Positions 42,372 through 58,569 are shown, counted from the stretch's first letter. The stretch: DNA of 64,000 bases from Cordylochernes scorpioides (GCA_030710605.1 CP092879.1:19316702-19380701); one strand, 5' to 3'. A program made the numbers and translations. Notes: generated by a model from the sequence alone, not told the origin.

Positions 42372-43040
42372 TATATATATACAGTAAAACCTAAGTCACC
42401 AGCCATGGAAGTCAATTTTGTGGAGGGAGGAATGTTTGTTTATCCATTAATTTTCTCAGGCGTCTGACAGTCTTAGAACTTGCTTATCTTGGGAATTTTC
42501 TGGTCTTAGGAGTCAATTTTTAGTGAATATTGTTTATTTATCCATTCTACTGCAAATGCATTTACCAGGAATGTTTTAATTAATCAATAAGGAAAGTTAG
42601 AGGTCCAAAGGCTATCAGATACCGCCCTAGTTATAACCATAAACAATGCCAACCAGCGATCCACCCGAGTTCCTTTAATTTTCTCAGGAATCTGACCTCG
42701 TCTAACATGTTTATATCTAAATTTTTTTTAAGCTCCTGAAGGCTAATTGGGCTGAATATCCTCGAGCATTATTGAATTTGCATAAGGCTTTAGGTTTATT
42801 ATAACCAATTTTATTCAACAATCTTGAGAGTGCATTTTTGCTTGAAACCAAATGGAAACTCTCAAGACAGGATTTAATGAACTTTAATTTAAATGTGGTT
42901 ATGAGTGTATTAAAATGTGTACCTGGATCTGTTAAAGAAAAACTTGTTCAAAATAAAGGAATTGCTAATAAATTGCCAAGAAATTAAAACTATTTGATTT
43001 TAAAATATTTTGAGTCAAAAGGCGATCCATTAATTAAGAT
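42372..43040. other. Intergenic, no gene recognised
   Basis: Between LACTB2 and PABPC1. Near 42910 there is an isolated end of the palindrome family at 43041-43226 (GTACCTGGATCTGTTAAAG). Confidence 0.4.
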
Positions 43041-43226
43041 TATATAAAAGGGTGTACCTGGATCTGTAAAGAAAAAATTTTTTTTTCTCAAAATATTTCG
43101 AGAGATTGCTCCCTCTTTATCACTGTGCAATAAATTGATAAAAGAGGGAGCAATCTCTCGAAATATTTTGAGAAAAAAAAATTGTTTTTTTTTTCTTTAC
43201 AGATCCAGGTACACCCTTTTATATAA
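43041..43226. repeat. Long near-perfect palindrome
   Basis: Arms 43041-43119 and 43141-43226 are inverted copies: TATATAAAAGGGTGTACCTG, GATCTGTAAAG, CAAAATATTTCGAGAGATTG, CTCCCTCTTTA against the complement. The loop is about 20 nt. Single arms recur at about 42910-42970, 43255-43330 and 59015-59050. A foldback MITE is likely; no target duplication is clear. Confidence 0.8.
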
Positions 43227-43999
43227 TTTTAAAATATTTGTAAATTTTTGTGCAATAAATTGACAAAGAGATAATCCCTTGAAATTCTTTGAATTTTTTT
43301 TTTTACACAGATCTAGGTACTTTTTTTTGTCTAAAATATTTAACACTCAGACTTTAATTCAGCAAAGCTTATGTCATAATCTTTAATCATCAAGAATTGC
43401 AGAGCAGTTTGGCAAAACACACCACTATAAGAATTCTATAATGATGAGCCAAGCACTTCCAATAATTTTTAATTGGGATACATTATATAAACAAAAATGC
43501 TTCCAATCTATATTATTATCTGAATAAAATTCTTCAACACAGAACTTTTGTAACTGAATTAAAGTCTCTATTGAATTATAGTCAGTTGAATATGGTATCA
43601 CTTTACAGATACTCTTTAAATGATACACTTTGTAATATGTGTGTAGGCTTCTATTTACTTCAATTTTGATCTTGTTGCGTTGCCACTTTGAGCTTGCCAT
43701 GTGAATGTATGGAAAGAGTTGCCTTATTAAAGGCCTTTTGAGTGTAAATTCAATCTATATATTGGCTATTTTTTTTCTCTCTAGGACTGACCAACATTTT
43801 GCTATCAGATTTTGGCAATTGGGCAAAAAAAAGATTGAGCAAATAAAAAAAAATACATATAGAGATTAAATTATTCAGGTTTTGGATTTTTTTTTTTCTT
43901 TCAGCTATATTGGGGATATAACTATGGGTATGCAGATGACCACTGCAGTGTCTGGAGAACTGGTTCCAGAAAGTGAGGATGGTCGAATCCAAGTAAAAA
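43227..43999. other. Intergenic, no gene recognised
   Basis: A 91-codon - strand frame at 43425-43700 and a 103-codon frame at 43750-44061 have no known motif. AT-rich. Confidence 0.35.
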
Positions 44000-44117
44000 G
44001 AATTATAGCTACAAGACCAAATAAGTGTGGAACATTTCGATAACAGCATTACCATCATCAAACAAAAATTTGGTCTTATTTTCTTGTACTTATAACCTAT
44101 AATCCAAATTGTGCCTT
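44000..44117. repeat. Foldback repeat, deleted variant
   Basis: TTATAGCTACAAGACCAAAT, GTGTGGAACATTTCGATAAC, CATCATCAAACAAAAATTTG, GTCTTATTTTCTTGTAC and the outer AATCCAAATTGTGCCTTTC. Most of the right arm centre is deleted. Confidence 0.65.
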
Positions 44118-44209
44118 TCTCCTTTTATAGACTCCAATGTACCTAAGAAGTTATTCTTCCTATGAGCTGAAGAAAATGAATTCCAAGTGAATATAAATGA
44201 TTTTTTTTT

Positions 44210-44657
44210 TTTTTGCTTATCCCTAGTACACGTGGTACCTTTCACCAAAGTGTGCCTGGATCAACGAAAGCTGCACCCCTATACCCCATTCAATGAGATC
44301 ATGAACTCATGGGATTCGTGTAATCTTTACACAAGGGGATAAGAAACAACAACAACACGTGGTACAGGCCATGATAATCATGGTGGGTACAAGGCGACTG
44401 CTTTTACTGTCAGTGCACCACATGTCTACACACATGAAAAGCAGTTCAACTTTGCATTTACAAATAAATATGCCATGAGCCCCGTTTGGTTACTTGCACT
44501 CGCTGGTGGGGTTGGACTTTTACAAGAATTGGGGGACATTTGAGCTTTTTTTTTTTTAACCAGAAAAAAGTGCCCAATGAGGGGAATTGAACCTGGGTCG
44601 TAGCGGTCGAAAACCAACAGTTTATACCAGCCTTCCACTGACCCATATGATACTCTC
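44210..44657 (-). repeat. tRNA-derived SINE, full-length, with nested insertion
   Basis: On the - strand it starts with a tRNA-like head (44575-44657): A-box-like GGGTCAGTGGAAGGC and B box GGTTCAATTCC, so pol III transcription is likely. Then come GGGCACTTTTTTCTGG, an A-run, the shared body, and an A-tail at 44210-44217. A 116-bp retroposon is inserted at 44239-44354. Other truncated copies are at 7164 and 15604. Confidence 0.8.
44239..44354 (+). mobile_element. Short retroposon with (AAC)n tail, nested in a SINE
   Basis: Flanked by perfect 11-bp duplications ACACGTGGTAC (44228-44238 and 44355-44365). Sequence from CTTTCACCAAAGTGTG to TTTACACAAGGGGATAAG and a CAACAACAAC tail. Tail sequences of the same family occur reversed at 45541-45575 and 45720-45760. 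Confidence 0.8.
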
Positions 44658-44814
44658 TCTCTCTCTCTCTAAGCTATTACTTGAAGATTCAATTTTAGAG
44701 TTCAAGATCTGAAGCTCTCCTCATTTTTACATTTATTCTTTTGTCCAATGATGGCAACAACGCTGTCACCGAAACAACAATTTATATGGTTCTTTTTCTT
44801 GGAATTATTATCTA

Positions 44815-45088
44815 CTAGCCGAATGACCCGGGCAACGCCCGGGGTTTACCCGATTGAATGCTTTTATTCAAATACTATTTGTTACAATTATAAATTGGAG
44901 CCGTGGATGTCATTCTTGTATAATATATAAATGAGTTTTAAAAATTGTAAAAAAAAAAAATGCATCAGCCAGGAATCGAACCCGGGGCGCCCGCGTGGCA
45001 GGCGAGCATTCTACCACTTAACCAAAAGCAAACGGTGACAGAATTAAGAAAGAATTGTGTATGACGCTGATAACTGTATATATTAATA
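44815..45088 (-). mobile_element. Helitron carrying tRNA-Gly sequence
   Basis: 3' end CTAG and hairpin CCCGGGCAACGCCCGGG (44815-44843), GGATGTCATTC block, flank TATAATATATAAATGAG, then the complement of tRNA-Gly (44959-45025) without its 5' acceptor strand, and the 5' end TATATACAGTTATCAGCGTC. The T arm has small changes (GCCAGGAATCGAACCCGG). Confidence 0.8.
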
Positions 45089-45941
45089 ATCCATATTGTG
45101 CCTTATCATAAAAAGGATTAATTTGTAGCAGCACAGACTAGTGAAAGCTGGTTCTAAGAACACACGAGTTACACACAACTATTTAGGTAAACACTGAAGC
45201 CAAACTATTCTCCTGTTCTTGCTCCCAATAACATTTTCTTTTACACTAAAATCAAAAGTGGAATTCAATCAAATAGCGGAATTTTTTAAATGCCTGAAAG
45301 AGGATTTTGTCAATAGCCAAATCAATTCTTGTTAAGAACATAAACAAAAAATTAAAACTTAAATCTATATAGGGTTCAAGAATTTTTTAAATTCTAGGAA
45401 TTGATATTTTGAAAAGCTGTTAGAAATGTCAAAATTTTAAGCTCTTTACAAATGTAATTCCTGACAAATTTAATGATATTAATGTATCAAATAAAGTATA
45501 TAATAAAATTAGATCCTTTTTAAATGGTATAACATTCAATTCTGTTGTTTCTTATCCCATTGTGTAAAGAATACACATCTCATTTCTAGTGCCTGTTTAT
45601 ACTTAGGTCACAGTAACTGCTTATAAGCATTTATAGCAATTTATAACCAAGTTATTTGCAACACTTCCAAGACCTCAATAGTTTGTGATTATAACAGTAA
45701 TGTAATTCAACTGTTATAATTTGTTGTTTCTTATCCCCTTGTGTAAAGATTACACGAATTCCAACTGTTATAATTTACACTTTGTATAAGCAGAAACCCA
45801 AGCTTAGTATGCTTCAAATGTTTGGGTACAACAAGCCAATTTATTACCATGGATGAATTTTTATTCTTAATGTTTAATGGGAATATTTTGTTGCCAATTT
45901 TATTGGCAGAAAAATTGTTCCATAGAAAAAAATATATAATA
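45089..45941. other. Intergenic, no gene recognised
   Basis: AT-rich DNA with two reversed (AAC)-retroposon tails at 45541-45575 and 45720-45760 (TTGTTGTTTCTTATCCC). Nothing else recognised. Confidence 0.4.
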
Positions 45942-46456
45942 CTAGCCGAATGACCTGGGCAATGCCCGGGTTTTACCCGATTAAATGTTTTTATTCAAAT
46001 ATTATTCGTTACAATTATAAATTGGCGCCGTGGATGTCACTCTTGTGAAACGTCCCGCTCCAAACTTTGTGTCTGAGAAGCGATATTTTTATAGAAAGAT
46101 GATCTGGCTTTTGTTTTCTGCTCGAATGAATGTGTTTCTGTTAGAATTTTGTTCCTGCGTACAAAATAATGAACTGGTTTCACCCGTGGTCTCTGCTTTT
46201 TGGAATTTTTCCCGATATAATTTTGTAGCTGATAATCAAACATGATACAGCAATATCGTCATCATTTTCTGAATAAAAAAATATAGTTTTAATAATTGAT
46301 TTATATATTTTTTAAAATAGCCTATCGTCTTCCCCGTATTTTTACCTATGTATGGAAATTTTGGTTTGAATTAGTGAACTACTGCGAATTTGTATACCGG
46401 ACATACAGACCAACAGACAAACATACAAACATTCATTTTTATATATATATAGAGAG
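45942..46456 (-). mobile_element. Chimeric non-autonomous Helentron
   Basis: 3' half (45942-46260) matches the end of the element at 8152-8861: CTAG, hairpin, TTGGCGCCGTGGATG, GTGAAACGTCCCGCTCC. The 5' half (46270-46456) matches the 5' end of the other Helentron family (53859-54216 and 61445-61804): GCCTATCGTCTTCCCCG and the ACATACAAACATTCATTTTT terminus. The switch is near 46265. Confidence 0.8.
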
Positions 46457-46782
46457 ATATAGCTAAAAGAAAGTAATAATTTACAAGTGCATGGTTTGAA
46501 TTGATGTGGTGATGAATGGTAGAAAGCAAAATTGTGAAGCAAGCATGTAGCAGGAAATACATTAAGGCAAGTCATGGCTGTTGGTAATAGCAGCTGTGCC
46601 CAGTCAACAATAGTAAAGCATCAAACTTGATATCAGGTCATAACTCAGTTAATTTTGATATTATAGTTACAAATGCATTTTTTAAAAGGCTATTAGGAAG
46701 AGCTGAAGGGTGAGCAGTAAACTACACGTAAGAGGGAAGAAAAACAACTTTTTTTTTTCAAAACAAATGGTTAAACAGCCCC
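46457..46782. other. Intergenic, between the convergent genes
   Basis: Downstream flank of PABPC1. No repeat or gene recognised. Confidence 0.4.
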
Positions 46783-46788
46783 TTTATT
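46783..46788 (-). terminator. PABPC1: PABPC1 poly(A) signal
   Basis: AATAAA on the - strand 66 nt after the stop codon, followed by GGGGCTGTTTAACC and then a GTTTTG region. A further AATAAA overlaps the stop itself (46853-46858). Confidence 0.75.
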
Positions 46789-46853
46789 GAATAAAAATAC
46801 CCACATACAAGAAACACAGGGTAACTTAATAGTTCTTGCCGGTGGGTGGTTAT

Positions 46854-51746
<4,893 letters not shown>

Positions 51747-51932
51747 CTATATTAACAAAACGTGAATTAGGCTTAAGAAACATGCTTTTTACGAGAAAAA
51801 ACTAAACTACTTACTTTTGTAAATTATCTATAAGAAAGATAATTTTTTTTGTCTTTTAGAAGTTTTTAATTTTTTTTGAAAGTTTTAAATTTTTATAATT
51901 TTTATGGTTTTTTTTATATTTTTATATATAGG
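51747..51932 (-). promoter_or_regulatory. PABPC1: PABPC1 promoter, A-rich 5' leader and leader intron
   Basis: Read on the - strand: a TATA box (CTATATATAAAAATATAAAA, 51932-51913) is followed by an extremely A-rich stretch (about 51905-51835) with several runs of six to eight A. A donor then follows (CAAAAGTAAGTAG, about 51816-51820) and an acceptor (AATATAG) at 51748 just before the ATG. A-rich 5' leaders are a known feature of PABP mRNAs, where PABP binds its own message and represses translation. The same control is inferred here; transcription start and intron are predictions. Confidence 0.6.
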
Positions 51933-53404
51933 GGACACACAAACAACTACATATATCTACGAAAATTGTTAAAGAAAAAAGAACGCACTAGATTCACTAA
52001 ATATAAACCACGTTGGCAAGACTGCCTTGATATCCTTCCGCGTTAGTAGAAAAAAAGGACTATATGCTGAAACAGAATATTTATACTATATTTGAAGAAA
52101 ATAATTCTATGATTAGTTTTTAAAATTGTATATATTTTTGAAAAATAAATAAGAAAGTTCTGTAAATTATAGAACTTTTTCTTTTGCGCATGAATACATC
52201 ACGTAAGAAAGGTGGGGTGGTCAATATAAATTCAGAACAAAATTTTTGGTCAAATTTTAAAAAATAAGTATGGGGAAAAGGGGGTGGTAATTCCAACTTT
52301 TAAATATTATTTCATTTTTTGAAATATCTATAAAGATTTTAAATATTTTTTGAGAATTTCAATATACCTTTCTCGTTTCTAACTCATATATTTTCAATTT
52401 CGTTAGTTTTTGTTTTCATTACTATTTATCATCTATTTCTCTACAAGGAAATAATATTTCCGGCCATTTTTTTGCTCTCAAAGGAGCCATAAGTTAAATA
52501 AAGCTTAATATTTTGAATATTCACGCTTATCATCCCTTTTCTCCTAGCCAATTAATTTTAAAATTTTATAATATAAATAATTTATCCACTTGTATACAAA
52601 AGTTTGTATAGTAAAACCGAGAAATATTTAATAAAGACATGATATTCTCTCAATAATATATTATTTTAATTTGTTATTCCTATTTAATCCATCAATCCAT
52701 TTTAGATGTAGTACAAATTGTTATTTTGAGGATTTGTCATCATAACCTGGCAACATAAGTACGCTCCGTGATTATAAAATATATTATCATAAACTAAAAT
52801 ATTTGTAACACTTTTTAACAGATCAACTGAGGTCTGCTGAGGTAGTTTTTGATGATTTAAATCATAAGAAATATAAGTACATAAATTTTGTTAAATTTAT
52901 ACATAGATGGACAATTTAAATAACTATATGAAAATCAAATTTTGGGATTTATTTTTAAATAATTTTAAAATAAACAAGCGGGTTATAATAATAAAACTTT
53001 CTATTTAAAGTTAATTACTCTTTAATTGTGACTCCAACAATGAATCAAGAGACTTCTGCATCAGTTCTTGTGAAATGTTCTGAGGTATCAATGTTACAGA
53101 TTAATGGGTGCCTTCAATATCATCTAACGTGTCTTATTAGTTGGGAGGTACCAGAAAATAATCTTAGCAACTCGAATATGGTGAATAAGGTGGGTGATAT
53201 TAAGCACACATATTTATTTATTGTCCAAAATATCTTGCTCAACTTTCGTTCAGTAAGCAGGAATATTGCCATTAAGAATAAATTCACTAGTTTTGCATAA
53301 TCAGTAATTTTTTATTGAATACTCTTTTATAAAATTCACCTAAATTATTTTAAATAATATATATCAAGAATTAACAGCTTGCCCTTCAGGGAGTATAATG
53401 CCCT
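51933..53404. other. No gene recognised upstream of PABPC1
   Basis: Very AT-rich. Besides possible PABPC1 promoter sequence, it holds only short frames (for example 53028-53300 +) with no known domain. Confidence 0.4.
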
Positions 53405-53600
53405 TGCTGTCGTGAAAACACGCAAGACCACTTTTCCAGGGATATTTTCCAATAGGATAATGCTCGTGACCATACTACTGTTGTCATCCAATGTGCTCTA
53501 TTGAATGTCAACATGTTTCTTTGCCTGCAAGATCACCAGATGTTTGCTGATTTAACTGATCAAGTGCAACCAACAGGTAACTCCATCTCGAAAAATGACA
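53405..53600 (+). pseudogene. Tc1-like transposase relic
   Basis: From 53425 the + strand reads 'RDIFQ-stop-DNARDHTTVVIQCALLNVNMF', matching the 'FQQDNARPH' block around the second catalytic Asp of Tc1-like transposases. After a frame change comes 'ARSPDV', the block before the third acidic residue. Only about 60 residues survive. A third, separate Tc1/mariner lineage in the window. Confidence 0.65.
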
Positions 53601-53858
53601 CATGTAACTTTTACAACCCAAATGCCTGCGCGTTTGCATGCTTGCATCCTACAGCGTTATTAATGTGCCACCATTTTACTTTTGAAATTGTTTTTTTTCG
53701 AGAACTATTGTTTGATATTTTTATAAAATAAATGTGCTACCTAGAAGGATGTTTTTTCTCTATCTTAATGTCATTCTTTTTTTGTGTGTGTTGGAGGAAT
53801 TTGTTTCTGTACATATATTGATTTGTATATGTTGAAAGAGAGATAGGTATATATAAAA
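53601..53858. other. No feature recognised
   Basis: AT-rich flank of the Tc1-like relic; a T-run at 53690-53698 and nothing else of note. Confidence 0.3.
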
Positions 53859-54216
53859 CTATACGGGTGACCCGGGCTTCGCCCCGGGATTGACCCGTGT
53901 GCACATCTACCCGAGTGATATATATTTAGATAAGATTTTTTAAAATAATTGTTTGTTATTAGCATTATCTATTTGTTTGCATCAGCATAATTTAATCTAA
54001 TCTTTGATAGAGGGCGCTGTTCGTGAGCTAAGTAGAATAATTTGAATATATAGTTTTAATAATTGATTTATATATTTTTTAAAATAGCCTATCGTCTTCC
54101 CCGTATTTTTAAACCTATGTATGGAAATCTTGGTTTGAATTAGTGAACTACTGCGAATTTGTATACCGGATATACAAACAAACAAACATACAAACATTGA
54201 TTTTTATATATATAGA
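53859..54216 (-). mobile_element. Non-autonomous Helentron (second family)
   Basis: About 355 bp, near-identical to 61445-61804 in reverse. 3' hairpin CCCGGGGCGAAGCCCGGG then TCACCCGT and ATAG (the usual CTAG has one change). 5' end TATATATATAAAAATCAATG with (GTTT)n runs. No coding sequence. Confidence 0.85.
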
Positions 54217-55405
54217 AGAAGATATAGTTGTAGTTTCTATTAGAAAAGAAATTCCTCAATATGTAAAATATTCATCATAAATTTATTATTGACCTTTACA
54301 ATGCACCATAATGACCATAACTGAATTCAATGTAGTTTCTTACTATGTTTTGATTAGATATTGTAATGTTATGGCATTCGAGATCAATATATTGATTTCT
54401 AACTGCTATTATTGAATATTTAGTTTAGTGAATAAATAATAGTGGTTTACAAATATTAATAAGGTAAATAAATATAGATTAAAATATGATAAATATTGAA
54501 CAATTTATATAACCCAAATAATTTTTATTCTTTTTTGAGTTATTTAGAGGGAAACAAGTATAATTTTATAAATAATGATGTGGAAAATGTTGAAAAAAGA
54601 GCAATATTTTATGCATTATACAAGTATACTTGTATAGTATATTTGTATGTTACAAAGAAATATTTAAGTTACTGACCTTTCCCAAAAAGATATTGGAGAC
54701 AACTGAAAAATTAAAAGTCACCTTTTTTTTTTTCCTAAACTAAAACTCAGTGATTTAAATTCACAAAAATGGCAAAGGAGAAGTAAAATGAGACTATAGT
54801 AGAATTTGTGTCCGCTCTAAAATACTAGCAGTAAGCTCTGTATTTGCTGTTCTTGAAGATAGATTACGAGATGCATTGGTGTGGCATAATAAGTGAACAG
54901 ATGTAGACTATTCTGTAAATTGGCAGCACGCTTCAGAAACAGCATTAGCACAAGACGCTGCAAGAACAAATGTGTCAGAAAAAAAGTGAGCAATATCGAG
55001 AAGAAATCAGTGCTATGGGAAAAATAAAAGAAAAATAAAAATCAAAGCAATAGCAGAAATGCTTCAGATCCGGCAAAACTAAGAAGAAAATTTTTATATC
55101 AAGGAAAACAATATAAGCCAAGTTGAGAACACAAATAGGTCTCATAAGTATGTAAAAACGCGAGTAATCAAAATGCTAATTAACTGAGGAATATAAAATG
55201 GTATTGTTTCTTAAATAACATATGAGTAAACATGGACAGAATCAACATAGAGAAGGAGACACAACAGTGCAGTGGGATAGACAGACGTTGCCATTTTTTG
55301 TAAGATATTGACAGAGAAGTAAAGGTAATTGGAAGAAATATAACCATGGAAATGCTCGTAGTGGAAGGTCCAGGTCTAAACCTTATAGGAAATACTCAAA
55401 AAAGT
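54217..55405. other. No gene recognised
   Basis: AT-rich DNA with purine-rich + strand stretches (54930-55380). No domain, repeat or structured RNA identified. Confidence 0.35.
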
Positions 55406-55745
55406 TACTGTAGTTAGAGTCTCTCTCGACCGAGGAGACAATTCTGGTTATTTATGATTGTCTCCTCACCAGTGGTAAGTTTTAACAGATACTATTGTAG
55501 TTAGAGCGCCTCTCTACAGAGGAAGTACTTATGGTCAGTCTTGACTGTCCCACTTCCAGTGGTAAGGTCTGAAAGATACTACTGTAGTTACAGTCTCTCT
55601 CGACAGAAGAGATAATTCTGGTTATTTCTGATTGCTCCTCCACCAGTGGTAACTTCTAACAGATACTATTGTAGTTAGAGCGCCTCTCTACAGAGGAAGC
55701 ACTTATAGTCAGTCCTGACTGTCCTTCCACTCTAAAAAGCATGAA
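55406..55745. repeat. Higher-order tandem repeat with internal hairpins
   Basis: Four monomers of about 86 bp in the order A-B-A-B (starts near 55406, 55492, 55579, 55666). A and B share CTACTGTAGTTAGAG at the start and CCAGTGGTAA near the end but differ between. The A1 monomer contains the perfect hairpin GAGGAGACAAT/ATTGTCTCCTC; B monomers contain GGAAGT/ACTTCC and GTCAGTC/GACTGTC. The A-B dimer (about 174 bp) is the true repeating unit. Confidence 0.8.
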
Positions 55746-56194
55746 AATGTTCAATTGGACGATCTGATCTGTATGTTGTTCTCTTTCCGTTCATCCGTGA
55801 TCTCCAGAAACCCAGAGAAGAATTGAATGTTTTTATTAAATGTATGGTGATTTACTAATTCAACCGAGAGAAAATCGTGGAATTTCTTGTATGCATATAA
55901 CTTCCAGTGATCTTTCCCAATCAAATTCTTTAAAAATACCTTTTGGCGAGGTTCTCGAGTGGCTTCTCCCCTAAAAAAGTGCTATAAATTCAACTTAGAA
56001 GTGTCTGCGGAGTGCATGACTAGGATTAGAAGATGCAATGATGGAATTGTAGCTTCTCCAACGACTCTATCTGATTGTGATCTATCTGTAAAGTATAGTG
56101 CTTCATTTAAATAAACAGCGCGCCATCTATATAGGCGAAATAAAACTATTTAACGTGAATATTTATTTTTTACAATATTAAAACAACTTCCTTT
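55746..56194. other. No gene recognised
   Basis: Ordinary AT-rich DNA following the tandem repeat. Confidence 0.35.
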
Positions 56195-56345
56195 CCTTAC
56201 TGAGATAAAAAAATATTAGAAGGACGAGCTTAGCCTTCCCAATATTTTTACATCCTAGTGAGGGCAGTAAAATTTTTTTTTTTTCAAAAGAAAAATTAGC
56301 ACTGAGCAGTTCCACTCTTCTCAAATATAGCGCATGTCTAGTGTA
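56195..56345. repeat. MITE family D-like fragment
   Basis: CTTTCCTTACTGAGATAAAA, GAAGGACGAGCTTAGCC, TTCCCAATATTTTTACATCC, AGTGAGGGCAGTAAAA: palindromic blocks around CCTTACTG/CAGTAA as in family D, but diverged. Confidence 0.4.
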
Positions 56346-56429
56346 GCAAAATATTGAGAGAACTTTTATTCTTCTATAATTTCATAACTCAAAAATATTG
56401 TTAAAAAGTTTTTATTATTATTATTATTA

Positions 56430-56858
56430 ATTTGGCGTATGACCAAGTAGCGTCCATCTTTTAAATTTTGCCTCTTGATTTGATTCTCATCCGGCAACTC
56501 CAGAGAGAACACTCCGAATTCAAGAACTTTCACAATGCTCTAACCTTGTAAATATGTAAATACACTGTATATGTGAATAACCTGTACATATTATTCAATG
56601 TAAATAAGACTCCGTGGTAAATCAATGTAAAATATATATTTTTTCAATTTACCCAGACCAATCTATTTATTAGCTTGATTGTCTTAATTAAGTTTTCCTG
56701 TATATAAATTTCATATTAACTTTATGTGATTAGCTTTAATATAATAACAACAATGCTTATTACTGGTACTATTGCTGTTATTCCTGAATGTACTCTACAT
56801 TTCTACTCGGATTATCTATATAAGACTGAAAGGTCTTAATAAAGTTTTTTGTTGTTGT
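56430..56858 (+). repeat. LINE 3' end with (TTG)n tail
   Basis: Matches the 3' UTR at 3640-3859 (GTGGTAAATC, CCAGACCAATCTATTTATTA, GACTGAAAGGTCTTAATAAA) and ends TTTTTTGTTGTTG. It may begin before 56560, where similarity is no longer clear. No coding part survives. Confidence 0.65.
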
Positions 56859-57244
56859 ATCAAACTGGTGAAGTGGTAGAGTTTCTAGGGTCTTTTTTTG
56901 GCATATTCGGCCAATCGGCCGGATTCATTACTCCTTCGTCAGGACGTTAAGAAATCGAAACCTTTTTCCTTTACTAATGAAGACCGTAGCCCCCCCGTGA
57001 TTTACAGGTTGGTCTATTAGTCAGAATTTGTTTAAAATACCGTTGTGGCTTATTCTTTGATCTGAATTGACGCGATCTGTTCCAATAAAAGAATTGCTGA
57101 TGGATTTAGTAAATCATTATAAATACACATTACACAAACAATGCCATTTTTTTTTTAATTTGACATATCGGACGCGATATCCCAGCTTAGGATACTTTTT
57201 AACAGTTTATATACAATTCGATAAACAAGACTAAACACAAAATT
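56859..57244. other. No gene recognised
   Basis: Contains the small inverted repeat CGGCCAATCGGCCG (56910-56923). Nothing else recognised. Confidence 0.35.
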
Positions 57245-57580
57245 AAAACTGAAAGGTTGGTTTTCTCAAACAGAAAAGAAAGTCTGAAATGAATTTACAA
57301 AAAATTTTGAATTTCATATAGGTGACTTTGTTATATACAAATTCACACATTTCTTCGATGGGATAAAAAAGATTATTTCTGTAGCTGTGAAAGATTGGAC
57401 ATTCTATTAATAAATGTATTGAGTCTTGGTTTTATTTTCCACAGAAGCAGCTAGGATCATCTGTTGCCCCGATTTTCGCCAGAAATTCTCCAAAATTACC
57501 ATGATGTTGTCTCACGTACAAGCATTTCGGATTTATAACTTCAGAATACTGGAATTTACTTTTGTTATTTGAACTCATTT
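57245..57580 (-). pseudogene. Jockey/R1-type LINE RNase H/C-terminal relic
   Basis: On the - strand from about 57540: 'LYVRQHHGNFGEFLAKIGATDDPSCFCGK-stop-NQDSIHLLIECPIFHSYRNNL'. The 'HGNF..L' block and the C-x-C...H-x4-C cluster are the conserved end of ORF2 in R1/Jockey/I-type LINEs. One stop interrupts the zinc cluster, and sequence on both sides is decayed. Confidence 0.7.
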
Positions 57581-58569
57581 GTAGATTGGATTCGGACAAG
57601 GATGAGTTTAAATGAAGTGATTTGATATTAAATGCAAATTAAAAACTAAACAATTAACATGTAGTCAAAATCCACGGAGATTTCAGTTTACTTTTGAGGG
57701 TGAAGATTGCTCTTGAGCCTAAGTGGCCGAAAATGACAGCTCAGATTACAAACTTTTTTTTAAACAAAATATATGAAAATCAACAGTCTCTATAATAATA
57801 TGTCACTTAGTTTATATTCAATTAATGATTCAAATAACATTTGAACTTTAATAATTTTCCTTTTTTTTTTGTGGCTAGCATTTATTTATGCTACTGCAAA
57901 TATTTAATACGTGGGTGAAGAAAAGCCAGAGCTATTGCACTGCAAATATTTCCTTTCCCTTATAGATTTTTCGAAAGATTTTTGCAAGTGAGTCTAGAAA
58001 AAGATTTGTCAGCTTTCTCCCTGTAAAAATACTACTACTAAGCGATTGATAAATAACCCTGACGTGCAGAATGCTACTGTAATGCCATTTGATATGATAA
58101 GATGGTTTAGAGAGAGAGAATTGCACAAAAAGGAAGGAAATATAAAAAAAAATTAGTTGAAAAATTCTCTTAAGACAAAGTAGGAAGGATAATATGAGAA
58201 AGAGCGGTTGTGGCCGAAATGTAACACCGGAGATCAAATGACAGGAACTGACTCTCGGGTACGATAACCGTGTTACAAGGTGTACCAGCTGCTCCGTGAT
58301 TGTGGACAAGTTATTTTGTGCTCCACAAGATTTCCAAGTAGCTCTATTTTCTTAATCCAATGTCTCAAGCCATATTTGGGTTGTTGAGATTTTGCGACGG
58401 CTTCTTGGGGATACAACACGATAACTTATCTACGAGGAATACAAGCTGATACAATCTGGAGACAAAACTTAAGTCTTTGATGTCGCCGTTGTCTGTTTTT
58501 TTTTTTTTTTGGAGACAGAGGCAATATTGTTCACACTTGGTTATCTCGTGTGTCTTCAATAAAGGTCAC
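57581..58569. other. No gene recognised
   Basis: A 125-codon - strand frame (57932-58309) shows a hydrophobic middle ('LFLILSFLLCL..LIFFYISFLFV') but no homology I recognise; in AT-rich DNA such frames arise easily. Confidence 0.35.

Noticed and set aside
57932..58309. 125-codon - strand frame with hydrophobic segments as a membrane protein
   Set aside because: AT-rich composition makes Phe/Leu/Ile-rich frames likely by chance, and there is no splice, promoter or homology support.
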